Source: an uncultured Muribaculaceae bacterium
GTDB taxonomy: Bacteria; Bacteroidota; Bacteroidia; Bacteroidales; Muribaculaceae
Assembly: GCA_947381945.1 (NCBI GenBank)
Contig: CANCXM010000007.1
Location: 43,078 to 107,077 of the forward strand
Reading direction: 5' to 3'
Length of the DNA stretch: 64,000 bases
A model generated the notes under the pieces. The model was not told the origin of the DNA and made no database searches. It saw only the letters and a list, made by a program, of their open reading frames with translations. Positions 1 to 9,151 of this stretch are shown here, one piece after another. Position numbers and translations under genes: made by a program. Numbering within the stretch: the stretch's first letter is position 1; each line of letters begins with the position of its first letter.

Positions 1-1023
1 ATACGACACGTTGCGCACAAGGTTGGAACCCTCGCGGAGAACGGGGACAGTATAGTAGCATGTACGGTATGACTCCTCACCGGCCTTTTTCCAAGGCACC
101 ATGAGGGTCATGTAGGTCATGGCCTCGTCATTTCCCGCCCAAGAGTTGGGATAGGTGTAGAAGGGCTGAGAGAGGACGTAAGGATAAGTGCCGGTCGCGG
201 AGTCGTTGAGAGGACGCGAACGGTGGAGAGGATTCTCATTGTTGGTGGCAGTCGAGTAATAATCGTCAGCCACTGGCGTATATGCCGACGGAGTGACAGC
301 CGAACGGCGCACACCGTTGGCAATCAATACCGACATGCCTGAGGCAAGAGGCTCCCAAGTGTCGCCGTTGGCATCGGTCACCGATTCGGCAACCTTGACG
401 GCAATACCGATTTTCGCAGCCGAGCGGGTAAGCTCGACAGCACCGGAGATTGTGCTCTGGGAGAGTGACTGCGGATTGCGTACAATTGTCACCGTCGACT
501 CTCCGTCCATCACGAATGAGGGCTGCACGGCAGACGAGGCGAAATCCGACTCGACTACAAGTTTACGGAGTTGGTCAAGGGTCGCGCCCTCAGGGATGGC
601 TGTCGACTCAGGAAGATTGGCCACGACATAGACGCGAGCCGTGTTGACAGTTCCGGGGAAAAGCTGGTCGACAATCTCACGGCGGAAACGGATCTGAACG
701 GTAGCGGAGGTCGACTGATTGACCTTGACATTCTCAATGACGAGGGGCACGTCGGTGTCGGATGCCGATGCGGGCAACAGACAGACGAGAGCATTGTCGA
801 TGAGATTTTCATTGAGGGCATCGACATCGGCCTCGGTCGCACGCGAGGGGAGCGAGGAGTTGGAGAGGTCGATGGTGATGTAGCCGGCCTTGGGGTCGGT
901 CACATCAGCCCCACCGACATTATCATCGGCGCAGGACGCTGCCATGAGCGCGGCAAGCGCCATGACCACGGCATTGAAGCCGAGGCTGCGTAGGCGGGAT
1001 ATGAAGTTGCTTGCAGAATTCAT
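1..1023 (-). CDS. Fimbrillin-like lipoprotein, partial (C-terminus beyond window)
   Basis: Last visible gene of the fimbrial operon, running off the left edge; 341 codons are visible. The protein starts MNSASNFISR and has a lipoprotein signal ending AALMAASC (Cys31), so it should be exported and lipidated. The region after it is a beta-rich sequence with the RNVSYD-type segment seen near the C-terminal part of FimA/Mfa1-like fimbrillins. The start lies 6 bp after the stop of the upstream fimbrial gene, which implies cotranscription. By position it is an accessory or tip-side subunit; the exact class (Mfa3-5/FimC-E equivalent) cannot be decided because the end is missing. Confidence 0.7.
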   Translation of the reverse strand, partial: MNSASNFISRLRSLGFNAVVMALAALMAASCADDNVGGADVTDPKAGYITIDLSNSSLPSRATEADVDALNENLIDNALVCLLPASASDTDVPLVIENVKVNQSTSATVQIRFRREIVDQLFPGTVNTARVYVVANLPESTAIPEGATLDQLRKLVVESDFASSAVQPSFVMDGESTVTIVRNPQSLSQSTISGAVELTRSAAKIGIAVKVAESVTDANGDTWEPLASGMSVLIANGVRRSAVTPSAYTPVADDYYSTATNNENPLHRSRPLNDSATGTYPYVLSQPFYTYPNSWAGNDEAMTYMTLMVPWKKAGEESYRTCYYTVPVLREGSNLVRNVSY

Positions 1024-1029
1024 TGTTGA

Positions 1030-2769
1030 TTAGAGGCTTGCGTTCTGATGGATGGTGAAATATTTGTTTGAGCCGTAGTGACCGTTGAGGACATCGGCTG
1101 AGATTGTACGTCCGTCGGGGGTATGCACGGTGAAGAGCAGACGGGCGGAGCGGTCGTAGGCTGCAGGAGCATACTGCGCGAGTATGCGTATGGAAGCCGG
1201 TTTGCCGTCAATGGTGCCTGAGATTGAATTGACTTTCGCACCCGAAGCATCGACAAAAGAGAATGCATCGAGTTCGGTGGAGCCTTCGGGGATGAGGACA
1301 GCCGTCCATTCACCGCCCTGCGGTTCGGAGAATGTGAAATTGCCGACAGCGGGTGAATTGACACGCGGATAGAGACCGGCATTGGCCTCGTCGATATTCG
1401 CGTAGGTGCCGGAGAGCCATTTGAGATAGCCTTCGCCATTGATGGCCGGGTTGTCGGAGTAGTCCCAATTAGTTTCCCACGCATCCCAATCCTTGACGTT
1501 GAGGGTGAGATTGAGCTGAGCGGTAGGCAGAGCTGTCACCATGAACTCGTAGATGTGGTTGCGGGCGATGTCGGTGATGTTGCGGAAGTCTGCGATAGGT
1601 TTCTCGTAAGACTTAGTTTCACCCGTAAAGCGGTTTTTAGCATCTATTACCAACATGGGGAGCTTATCAGGTTCCGGTCCCGATGCTTCCGGACGCTTCT
1701 GGTCGCTCTCAATCTTTGCAGATGCAGAATACTCGGGAATGTAGGCTATAAAGGCGGTATAGGTCTTTCCGTCCGCAGTTTTATAGTTCTCATCCTTATA
1801 TGCCATGATTGTCGCCGAATAGTCCCACTCTTCGTAAGGAGCGGAACCGACTTCAATGACAGGGGTGTCATCAGCGGTATACCATGCCGGGGCCTTTGAG
1901 CTGTAGGGCACAAGGGCCATAGCCTTGAAGAGACCATGAATGCTGACCGATGTGATTTCAGAGAGTTCGGGGCCATCGGTCTGCAAGGGGATACCGTCGA
2001 GTACGCGGAGCTTGGCGATGGCGCGCTGCATGTAGATGGGGTCAAGTTCAAGACGGGTTGCATCATCGTTAGCACCTTCAAGTGCGACACGAGATATGCT
2101 GACACGGGAGATTCCGGCCATAGGGATATGATAGCCACCGGCGATGTCGGGTCGCCATATTTTCTCAAAATTTTCAGGAAATTCAAATTTATTCTCAGCC
2201 GACATTGAGAGGGTCGTGACGAGTTTTCCTGCATTAGCCCATGTAAAGGGATGGGTCGACGGTGCCTTGACACCTTTCGAGTTGGCAATAACCATTATCG
2301 AGAAGGGGATGTCGTCGCGGCCGGAGGCATAGCCGAAGTAGTCGCGGTTGATTTTGAACTTAAGCTCGTAGGAGGAGTAGTCGTCGACACCGGCAGTGGG
2401 AAGAACGGTGAATTCGTCGCGGTTGAACACTCTGAGGAGTGCGCGCCGGTCGTCGAGCACCATGAGAGTGATATCGTCGAGATTGATATAGTTTTCAGCA
2501 GCGGTCGCTTCCTCGTCGGGATGTTCCTCAGGGTCATTGGGGACGTCGGCACGGGAAACGGAGCGCGGGGACTCAAAGGGCGTACCCTTCGAGACCGAAC
2601 CCTGATTGACCACCGACAGCGTGAACCAAACGTCGTTACCTTCGACATAGCCGGGGCGGTCTTCGATGCACCCGAGGTCGTCGTTGACACACGACACCGC
2701 GAGAGGACCGAGACACATACATGCCAGGACCGTTGCAAGGAATTTATGTGATATTTGTTTGCGTTTCAT
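1030..2769 (-). CDS. Minor or tip-like fimbrial lipoprotein
   Basis: A 579-residue exported lipoprotein with a signal peptide ending LAVSC (Cys27). The middle contains a fimbrillin-type element, RNHIYEFMVTALPTAQ (about residues 402-417), followed by strands ending in a KDWDAWETNW segment; similar RNxxY...dW elements close the FimA/Mfa1 fold. It is followed by about 140 extra residues, so it is longer than a simple pilin. It lies 34 bp downstream of the FimB/Mfa2-like anchor and 6 bp before another fimbrillin-like gene. In Porphyromonas the genes after the anchor encode accessory tip proteins, and that is the likely role here (inference). No adhesin domain is recognised with certainty. Confidence 0.7.
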   Translation of the reverse strand: MKRKQISHKFLATVLACMCLGPLAVSCVNDDLGCIEDRPGYVEGNDVWFTLSVVNQGSVSKGTPFESPRSVSRADVPNDPEEHPDEEATAAENYINLDDITLMVLDDRRALLRVFNRDEFTVLPTAGVDDYSSYELKFKINRDYFGYASGRDDIPFSIMVIANSKGVKAPSTHPFTWANAGKLVTTLSMSAENKFEFPENFEKIWRPDIAGGYHIPMAGISRVSISRVALEGANDDATRLELDPIYMQRAIAKLRVLDGIPLQTDGPELSEITSVSIHGLFKAMALVPYSSKAPAWYTADDTPVIEVGSAPYEEWDYSATIMAYKDENYKTADGKTYTAFIAYIPEYSASAKIESDQKRPEASGPEPDKLPMLVIDAKNRFTGETKSYEKPIADFRNITDIARNHIYEFMVTALPTAQLNLTLNVKDWDAWETNWDYSDNPAINGEGYLKWLSGTYANIDEANAGLYPRVNSPAVGNFTFSEPQGGEWTAVLIPEGSTELDAFSFVDASGAKVNSISGTIDGKPASIRILAQYAPAAYDRSARLLFTVHTPDGRTISADVLNGHYGSNKYFTIHQNASL

Positions 2770-2803
2770 GATTAAAAAAGCCCCTCGCTATTGTGTGTGG
2801 TTG

Positions 2804-3871
2804 TTATTCGATAGGTCCCTGATGGCGGATGATTCGCCAGTCGTTGATGATGACCACGGTGTTGAGCCAGCGACCACCCTGGTCGAGGAAGAATGTCATG
2901 TTGTATTCGTCCTGACGGTCGAGGTATTCCTGGTCGGAGAGGTTGGAGTGTCCGAAGCCTTTGACGAGGAGGGCGTAGTCGTTGAGGGGAACACTGAGCA
3001 CGACTTTATTTTCGGCCTTGTTGCGGACGGTGAGCATGGGTTTGTTTTCCATCAGCAGGCGCGACACGGTGAACTCGGCGAGGGATGCACCGAGGACTGA
3101 GCGCGACATGTCGAACTTGGGAGCGGGGATGGAGGGAGAGTTGGTGGGGGCATCCTCGGGGTTGGTGTTGATGTCGACGGATCCGCTGTGGGTGAACCAC
3201 GGACGGTAGGTCAGCGAGGTGTTGTCGCGGAGGGTGTTGTCGTGGTTGAGCCATCCGTTGCCGTCGGTGATGGTAAATTCGAAGTCATCGGCAAGAACGG
3301 GTTCACCCGAGAGGTGCTGTAGCACGACGCGGACGGTGTTGGTGTTCTTCATGAGGTTGACGGTCTCGCGGTGGGGACGCGAGGGGGATGCATAGGGGAG
3401 CTCGACGCGGGTGACCATGCCGTGGTAGAGGTGGGGGATTTCCTCGGTGACTTCGCTCTTGGAGTCGCGGCGGAGGTAGCAGTGGAAGTCCTCGGGGGCG
3501 GAGGTTCCGGCCTCGCCGTCGGCGATGTCGAAGTGCGATGAGTAGTCACCGGCCCAGACGAGGATGTCGTAGGTTCCGGGGTCGACCTGAAGGACGAGCT
3601 CATTGTCCTTTGTGAGGGCGGCGTGGTCGGCGTCGACGCGTTTGACGAGTTTGCCGGTCTTTGAGTCGAAGGCGAGGAGCGAGACGCGCTCTACTTCGGC
3701 ATCGAAGGCATCGGCGAATTTCATATTGTGGTCGTAGGTGAGCTTGACGAGGTTGTAGCTCGCGTCGCAGTCGCTGTCCTCAAATATGGTGTGGCATCCG
3801 GTGACCGTGAGCATGGTCATCAGTGAGGTGGCTGCGAGCACCGTGTTTCGTATTATAGCATGTAGCTTCAT
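2804..3871 (-). CDS. FimB/Mfa2-family fimbrial anchor lipoprotein
   Basis: A 355-residue lipoprotein (signal ending TVTGC, Cys26). The sequence matches the FimB/Mfa2 family: an N-terminal domain with DILVWAGDY (about residues 102-110) and FHCYLRR, then a second beta domain with MKNTNTVRVVLQHL (about 174-187). In Porphyromonas gingivalis Mfa2 and FimB sit in the outer membrane, anchor the fimbria and limit its length. The gene follows the major pilin, as in known mfa/fim operons, but a 419-bp spacer with a strong hairpin lies between them, so anchor mRNA may be made at lower level than pilin mRNA (inference). Family assignment is by sequence feel and context, not by a search. Confidence 0.85.
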   Translation of the reverse strand: MKLHAIIRNTVLAATSLMTMLTVTGCHTIFEDSDCDASYNLVKLTYDHNMKFADAFDAEVERVSLLAFDSKTGKLVKRVDADHAALTKDNELVLQVDPGTYDILVWAGDYSSHFDIADGEAGTSAPEDFHCYLRRDSKSEVTEEIPHLYHGMVTRVELPYASPSRPHRETVNLMKNTNTVRVVLQHLSGEPVLADDFEFTITDGNGWLNHDNTLRDNTSLTYRPWFTHSGSVDINTNPEDAPTNSPSIPAPKFDMSRSVLGASLAEFTVSRLLMENKPMLTVRNKAENKVVLSVPLNDYALLVKGFGHSNLSDQEYLDRQDEYNMTFFLDQGGRWLNTVVIINDWRIIRHQGPIE

Positions 3872-4203
3872 GACCGGCTGATGTGATATATATTGGTTGG
3901 TGTTGTTTGTTTATTTCGAATAAGATCGGTTGAGGGGAGAAATATGGTGTCCGGGTGGAGGCCCGGGGGGAATTTCTATATTAGGAGGAAACCATTGGAA
4001 GGAAGGGGGGAAGGGATGGAAGGGTACAGAAGGACAGAAATTCAAAAATGACATAAGTTTATGTTTCTTTTGTCGGCTTTTGGAGCTTTTGTTTCTTTCC
4101 GTTTCCGGGTTGATGTGGCTTCGTTGGGGATCGGTTTTGGGAAGAGAGTTTTTGGTTGATTGGTTTGGGCTGACGCTTGGTGTGCGCCGGGGGAGAGGGT
4201 AAA
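3872..4203. other. Non-coding spacer between anchor and major pilin genes
   Basis: No convincing gene. The plus strand is strongly G-rich at about 3946-4025, with several runs of four to six G. At about 4022-4075 it carries a sequence related to intergenic repeats found elsewhere in the window (17806-17885, about 62306-62392, 63911-63947). A short palindrome, ACATAA-GT-TTATGT, lies near 4051-4064. Confidence 0.6.
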
Positions 4204-4244
4204 TTTAAAAAGTAAGCCGGCCCGGCTCGCGGGCCGGCTTACTT
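4204..4244 (-). terminator. Strong hairpin after the major pilin gene
   Basis: Perfect 15-bp inverted repeat: arms 4210-4224 and 4230-4244 with a 5-nt loop. Read on the minus strand it is followed by a T-rich tract (CTTTTTAAATTTA). It starts 47 bp after the stop codon of the Mfa1-like pilin and lies before the anchor gene, so it probably works as a partial terminator or mRNA-stabilising stem inside the fimbrial operon. Confidence 0.85.
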
Positions 4245-4290
4245 GTGGAAAATCTAATTTTATGAACTGCAATTAATCACACGGGAGGGA

Positions 4291-5952
4291 TTATTCGAGG
4301 GTTACAGTGTTGCTGACAACCTTCCAGTTGAGGACGTTGAGGCGAGCAGCGATGTAAGATTCAGTCTCATCAACAGGATTTTCAGGAGTATTGCCGGGAA
4401 GACCAAGACCGATTACATTGTCAAATGTATAGTCATAGATGTGGTTACGAACTACACCGTAGAGAGGAGTATTGCCATTGTTAGCGTGCTTGATGTTAAC
4501 GTAGAATGAAGTCTGACCATCAACCCATCTTTCAATGTCAAAATAACGATCATTCATAGTAGCATTATTCTGACCTACGGCTGCAATCCATTTATTAGGT
4601 GCACCGGGGATGAAATGAACCTGATCGGCACCAAGGTTAGTTTCAAACTGTGCATTATACGCAGTAATTACCAGTTGCTTAAAGGTGCTCTCAAGATAAT
4701 AAACACCTGCCCAACGAATCAGATTCACAGGATTCTTACCTTCTTCATCTGAACAAACAATACCGCGAACTACAATGGCAGTGCTACAGGTGGCACGGTC
4801 GGATGCAAAGTCAGGTACATACGCGTCTGAACCTGATGCCCATGCAGTGTTAGGATAGGTGTAGGCAACGTTCTTCAAGTATTCAGCACCTTCTGCGTTG
4901 TCAACATAATTTCCACGATAGAAATCAGCTTCATCAGTAATGTCGTAAGTACGATCGAAAAGGTTGGTGGCATCATTAGATGTCTGTTCCCAGTAAGAAC
5001 GATGGAAGGTTGGAACATTCCAAGCATCAAAGTAATTACCGTTAGCATTTATCTCTTTAAAAAGATTAGCCTTAACATAACGATTGCGGAGTTTCCATCC
5101 GGTGAGATTTACATAAAGAGTGGTTGCTGTGGGGTCACCAGACGCATCAACTATGTTATATTGAACATCCTTAACGCCACCATCACCATCAGACTGCATA
5201 CTCTTCCAAGTCTTAAGACCGGTAGCGCGCACTTTAGCTGCTATACGCTCGATATAAATATCCACAGGTGCAGCCTTCGCAGCCTCGGGCGTTTCAGCAA
5301 GATTGTCAGCTGTAATCTTGGAATACATCACTTTCTCAGTACCATCGAAATAGGTTGAGCTGATCATTTTAAATGAACTCCAATCAAACTTATTGCTGCT
5401 TTCATCCGGAGTTTTAGAAGTCGTTGCGTTTGCAATTGCAGAGAGGCTCTTATTCTTTAAAGCTTCGAACTCACCAGTGGTAAGATTGGCAACGCAAACT
5501 ACATAAGAAGGAGTTTGACCAATGTAAGGTGCAGTCGGTTTACCAAGTACAAGCACACCTTCGAGTGTTGACTCTTTGTTACCATCCTGGTTAAACTGGT
5601 TCAATTCAATCGGCTCAACCATGTTGTTCGGAGTAACAGTACCTGATACATTACCTGCAGCTAATGTAAACGGCTGACCATCTGCATTGAAGAAGTAGAA
5701 GCGAACGTTAGAAGGAAGAATGGTGTTTTCATTGTTTTTACCAAGCTCGAAACCGGGACCTACAGGATCCTGATCTTCTTCTGCACGCGAACCATAATTT
5801 GCAGGGTTAGTAATGCGGACAGACATGTAACGGTCAACATCTGTGCTACCATTGCCACCATCTGGACCCTTTACGGGCTCGTCGCTTGAACAAGATGCAA
5901 AGACACCCATTGAGAGGGCAGCTGCACCAAAGAGAAATTTGTTAAATTTCAT
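4291..5952 (-). CDS. Mfa1-family major fimbrial subunit precursor
   Basis: A 553-residue lipoprotein precursor (signal ending GVFASC, Cys21) with the layout of Mfa1: N-terminal strands, a long central region, the conserved VVRNHIYDYTF segment (about residues 502-512) and a C-terminal strand ending VLNWKVVSNTVTLE. In Mfa1/FimA-type pilins the lipidated precursor is cleaved by a gingipain-like protease and polymerises by strand exchange. Codon use is more AT-rich than in the neighbouring fimbrial genes, which fits a variable, surface-exposed pilin. The leader carries four GGTTAATTAT-type repeats, and a 15-bp hairpin follows the stop. Identification as the major pilin rests on length, C-terminal motif and position before the anchor gene. 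Confidence 0.85.
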   Translation of the reverse strand: MKFNKFLFGAAALSMGVFASCSSDEPVKGPDGGNGSTDVDRYMSVRITNPANYGSRAEEDQDPVGPGFELGKNNENTILPSNVRFYFFNADGQPFTLAAGNVSGTVTPNNMVEPIELNQFNQDGNKESTLEGVLVLGKPTAPYIGQTPSYVVCVANLTTGEFEALKNKSLSAIANATTSKTPDESSNKFDWSSFKMISSTYFDGTEKVMYSKITADNLAETPEAAKAAPVDIYIERIAAKVRATGLKTWKSMQSDGDGGVKDVQYNIVDASGDPTATTLYVNLTGWKLRNRYVKANLFKEINANGNYFDAWNVPTFHRSYWEQTSNDATNLFDRTYDITDEADFYRGNYVDNAEGAEYLKNVAYTYPNTAWASGSDAYVPDFASDRATCSTAIVVRGIVCSDEEGKNPVNLIRWAGVYYLESTFKQLVITAYNAQFETNLGADQVHFIPGAPNKWIAAVGQNNATMNDRYFDIERWVDGQTSFYVNIKHANNGNTPLYGVVRNHIYDYTFDNVIGLGLPGNTPENPVDETESYIAARLNVLNWKVVSNTVTLE

Positions 5953-5976
5953 AATTGTTAAAAATTGGTTTATTTA

Positions 5977-6039
5977 GGTTAATTATTAATTGGTTAATTA
6001 TTCTTTGTAAAAAGGTTAATTATCTGAGAGGTCAATTAT
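5977..6039. repeat. Four direct repeats in the major pilin leader
   Basis: GGTTAATTAT occurs at 5977-5986, 5992-6001 and 6014-6023, with a one-base variant (GGTCAATTAT) at 6030-6039. On the transcribed minus strand these read ATAATTAACC, 25 to 87 nt before the pilin start. They could be protein-binding sites on DNA or mRNA; no function is shown. Confidence 0.7.
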
Positions 6040-6059
6040 TTATAAGGTTGAGAGGGGTG

Positions 6060-6433
6060 CGTGGCCATCAGTGTTAGGGGCTGACAGTCAGTGCAATAAG
6101 TTTTTTGGGGAGGGATGAAATGGAGATGATTTCCCCGGAGGGTCGGGGGTAAGATACACGATAGGTCGGGTATGGGAGGCTTGTAGGGCCGGGGCGGGTC
6201 ATGGTAAGGGTGTGCGGGTCGTGGCGCGGGTCCGCTTGGGGTCCCCGGCGTGGTGGCCGGGGAGTTGGGGGAGCGGGCGGATTTTATTGGGGAGTGTCCA
6301 CGATTTTTATGGGTGTGGGGGGATCGGTCGGGGTTGTAGAGGTGGTTGGGGTAGGGACGCGGAGGGTTTGAGGCTCCGCGGGGGATAAAGGCGTGGGGAA
6401 TAGGGATGGTGGTCGCCGGAGGGCGACAGGGGA
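6060..6433. other. G-rich non-coding spacer between DUF3868 gene and pilin gene
   Basis: No gene is supported. The plus strand is extremely G-rich and C-poor over about 330 bp, with many GGG/GGGG runs; the transcribed strand is C-rich. It contains three hairpins: CCCCGGC/GCCGGGG at 6243-6262, GCGGAG/CTCCGC at 6359-6379 and GTCGCC/GGCGAC at 6412-6427. The last lies a few bases after the stop of the DUF3868 gene and could help end that transcript. Confidence 0.6.
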
Positions 6434-7834
6434 TCAGTCGATGAGCTTCATTGCGCGGAGCTGCGCGAGGGCGTCGGCGGCTTCGGCTATGCCTGCGGCT
6501 TGGGCAGACTGAAGGAGGGTGAGGGCACGGGCGTAGTCGCCTCGCTTGGCTGCGAGGACTCCGCGGGCGTAGGTGGCGCGGGGAGATTGGTCGGCTTTGG
6601 CCAGGTATGTTTCGGCGGCGTTGAGCTCGTCGCGACCGAGCGCTATAGCTGCCATGTTGAGGTTGGCGATGGGGTCGTTGGGGTACATGCGTACGGCGAG
6701 CTCGAAGGCTTCACGGTAGGCATCGGAGGAGGGGTCGAGGGAGTTGGCAACGACGTAGATTTCGTTGAGCGAGAGTTTCTGCGGGGCGGTGGCCATGACC
6801 TGTTTGATTTCCTCGACGGTGACGAAGGAGCGGACGACGTAGTCAACGGCGTAGTCTGAGCGACGGAGACCGGGGTAGACGTTTTTGAGGAGGAATGCGT
6901 AGTCCTCGGGGTAGCGCGATTTGAGTCGCCATTCGCGTGCGTCGGGGGCGAGGTCGGTGTTGTCGATTATCTGGAGGATGGCTGTGGTGTCGGGGAGTGA
7001 GGAGTGGGCTACGTAGTCGCGGAGTCCTGTCCAGTTTTCGGCCACCCAGTCGGTGTGCATTACGTTGCGGTCGAAGGCGTAGAGGCCACGGACATATTCG
7101 GCGAGGGCTGCGGAGCGGCCTTTGGCGAGGCGTTCGTTGTTGGCGTAGGATCCTTCGGGTGATGCGAAGCCGACGATCTTGACGGATGTGATGCGTGAGT
7201 CGGGGTCGTTTTCAACGACGTCGATTGTGGCGCGTATCTTGGCAAGTTCCTCGGGGTTGCGGCGGTAGGTCGGGGTGATGACGGTCTGGTTGACGGGGAA
7301 GTCGATGTAGGCCGAGCCTTTTGCGGTGCGTGTCTTCTCGAGCTCTGCAGGGGGTGTGACGAGTGTGAAGACGGGTGCGAATGTGCGCTCGACGAAGTCA
7401 AGGTCGGCGAGGGGTGCTTCGGCGGTTGCTCCGGCGAGGGTTCCGCAGTTGCATTCGTCTTCCATGAGGATGAGGCGCGACTGTTCCATCCAGGGCTCGT
7501 AGGGGACTACGGCCGAGTAGCTGACGGGGGCTCCGGCACGTGTGAGGATGTCGGGGGCGGCGATGGAGTTGTGGCGCTCGTTCTGGATGTAGCGGTTGCG
7601 TCCGGCTATTGTGACGGCGGGGAGCTGGATGCGCGATGTTCCGTCGGTGATGACGGGGATGTATCTGATTTCGCGGTCGCTTTTGAGCTTTAGGGCGGAG
7701 GCGTCGAGCGACATGGAGACGAGGAGGGAGGATTCGGAGCGTTCGACGCTGACGTCCGACACCGTCACCGACATCGGGGCGGCGGCTGCACCGAGGGCGG
7801 CCATGGCCATGAGCAGGGTTGATAGGCTTCTCAT
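6434..7834 (-). CDS. DUF3868 / OmpA-like fimbrial operon protein with TPR-like tail
   Basis: A 466-residue exported protein (signal peptide MRSLSTLLMAMAALGAAAA). The N-terminal part resembles DUF3868, a Bacteroidetes family found beside fimbrial genes. Residues about 220-250 contain VGFASPEGSYANNERLAKGR, an OmpA C-terminal-type peptidoglycan-binding signature. The last 100 residues (about 365-460) form repeated helices with alternating small residues, like tetratricopeptide repeats. It is 40 bp downstream of the DUF3575 gene, and this pair commonly precedes Mfa/Fim pilins. A periplasmic or outer-membrane scaffold for fimbria assembly is a reasonable inference; the molecular role is not established. 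Confidence 0.8.
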   Translation of the reverse strand: MRSLSTLLMAMAALGAAAAPMSVTVSDVSVERSESSLLVSMSLDASALKLKSDREIRYIPVITDGTSRIQLPAVTIAGRNRYIQNERHNSIAAPDILTRAGAPVSYSAVVPYEPWMEQSRLILMEDECNCGTLAGATAEAPLADLDFVERTFAPVFTLVTPPAELEKTRTAKGSAYIDFPVNQTVITPTYRRNPEELAKIRATIDVVENDPDSRITSVKIVGFASPEGSYANNERLAKGRSAALAEYVRGLYAFDRNVMHTDWVAENWTGLRDYVAHSSLPDTTAILQIIDNTDLAPDAREWRLKSRYPEDYAFLLKNVYPGLRRSDYAVDYVVRSFVTVEEIKQVMATAPQKLSLNEIYVVANSLDPSSDAYREAFELAVRMYPNDPIANLNMAAIALGRDELNAAETYLAKADQSPRATYARGVLAAKRGDYARALTLLQSAQAAGIAEAADALAQLRAMKLID

Positions 7835-7874
7835 ATACTGTTAGGGATATATAAGGTTGGTGACTGGTGTTGGT

Positions 7875-8465
7875 TTAGAATACATATACGAGGTTGATGG
7901 CGGCTTTTGTCGGGCCGACGTAGTTGTGGGCTTTGTTTGAGCGCACTTTACGTCCGCAGCCGGCGCATTCGAAGGTGTCGTAGCGGGTGTAGGCCCATCC
8001 GATGCCGATTTCGGCTTCGAGGTTCCAGTGGCGTCCGAGGAGCCATGAGTAGCCGTAGGCTATGCCTGCTCCGGCATACCATCCTTGATAGCGGTGGTCG
8101 GAGAGGGGACGGGCGTTGTTGTTGAGGAACTTGAAACCGTGGCCCCAGTGGCCCATGTTGTATTCACCGCCGAGGAGGTGAAGGCCGACGAAGTGACCTC
8201 CGAGGGCTTCGCAGAACCAGTAGCGTGCCTCGGGCTGTATCATCCAGTGTTTCCACTTTTTGCCACCCGAGAGGGTCCAGGGGTTGTAGTTGCCCGAGAG
8301 GTCGAAGCTCCATTTAGGGGCGAGCTGCACTTCACCGCCGACGTTGATGGTCAGGGTCGCATCGTAGAGTAGGTTTGTTTTTACGGCGATGTCCTGTGCT
8401 GAGGTTGAGGTATTGACACAACAAATGGCTCCCAGCAAGGCTGCCGCGAGAAATCTAAGGTTCAT
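7875..8465 (-). CDS. DUF3575 outer-membrane beta-barrel-like protein
   Basis: A 196-residue protein with a signal peptide starting MNLRFLAAALLGAICC. The sequence AVKTNLLYDATLTINVGGE and alternating hydrophobic strands ending in NLVYVF match DUF3575, a small outer-membrane barrel family paired with DUF3868 in fimbrial operons. The start at 8465 is chosen because the signal peptide begins there; an in-frame upstream ATG (8543) would add an unlikely 26-residue extension. It is the first gene of the fimbrial operon, with two candidate promoters upstream (8783-8814 and 8887-8916). A CxxC (CAGC, near residue 167) is present. Confidence 0.85.
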   Translation of the reverse strand: MNLRFLAAALLGAICCVNTSTSAQDIAVKTNLLYDATLTINVGGEVQLAPKWSFDLSGNYNPWTLSGGKKWKHWMIQPEARYWFCEALGGHFVGLHLLGGEYNMGHWGHGFKFLNNNARPLSDHRYQGWYAGAGIAYGYSWLLGRHWNLEAEIGIGWAYTRYDTFECAGCGRKVRSNKAHNYVGPTKAAINLVYVF

Positions 8466-8682
8466 AGTATGTGATGTAAAAATCCGGGGAATTCTGCCAA
8501 TTATCGACCGCAGAAAGGTCGGTTTTATGTAAGAGTCTGACAACCAGAGGGTTACATAGCAAATCGGGGGGGGTAATTTTTCCCTCCTGCCAATTCAAGC
8601 TAAGCACGGATTTCCGATTGTTAGAGTAAGACATATCAGTTGTCGGTTTGTGAAAATGGTTTGGTTTTCAAAGGTGATAACA

Positions 8683-8770
8683 GGTTTTCGAATGGCAGCT
8701 TTTTAATCAATCGGTTAAAAATTCAACGTTAGGATAATCAATTTTGAATAAAAAGGTTTTTCGAATAGCC
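8683..8770. repeat. Imperfect direct repeat in fimbrial promoter region
   Basis: GGTTTTCGAATGGC (8683-8696) recurs as GGTTTTTCGAATAGCC (8755-8770), 72 nt apart, between the fimbrial -7 element and the DUF3575 start. It could be a pair of regulator sites. Confidence 0.5.
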
Positions 8771-8782
8771 ATTAAGACATGG

Positions 8783-8814
8783 CAAATTTACGACAATCTT
8801 AATAATTGCGCAAA
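8783..8814 (-). promoter_or_regulatory. Promoter P1 of the fimbrial operon
   Basis: On the minus strand: -33 TTTG (8811-8814), 20-nt spacer, -7 TAAATTTG (8783-8790), an exact match to the Bacteroidetes consensus. The start site would be near 8776, giving a leader of about 310 nt before DUF3575. Confidence 0.7.
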
Positions 8815-8886
8815 TTTTTTAATAAAAAAATAGGTTTGCTCTATGTTTTTGTGTGCCATGAGACCGAAGTTTTCGGTTTCGGAGTG

Positions 8887-8916
8887 CAAAGATAGGATTT
8901 TTTGTTGATTCTGCAA
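8887..8916 (-). promoter_or_regulatory. Promoter P2 of the fimbrial operon
   Basis: Second minus-strand match: -33 TTG (8914-8916), 19-nt spacer, -7 TATCTTTG (8887-8894). Together with P1 it suggests two tandem start sites for the fimbrial genes. Confidence 0.5.
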
Positions 8917-9151
8917 TGGAATGGGTGTAGTATTAACACTATTTTGCATTGGGATAGTGGAGAGTGGAGGGGGATGGATCGTCGGTGGGGGGAGTGGAGG
9001 GGGCAGGAAGGATGGGCGGATGGTTTAGGCGGAGAGTGGAGGGGTGTGGTGAAAACAAATCGGGGGGCAGGACCGTTAGTTTTATATATAATAATGTGTA
9101 TGAGATGGCTTATTCAGTCCTATCCGCACAAGCCTCTATACTCTATACTTT

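Noticed and set aside
571..993. Plus-strand frames opposite the first fimbrillin gene
   Set aside because: Shadow frames of a GC-rich gene; the minus strand gives a proper lipoprotein signal and fimbrillin-like sequence.
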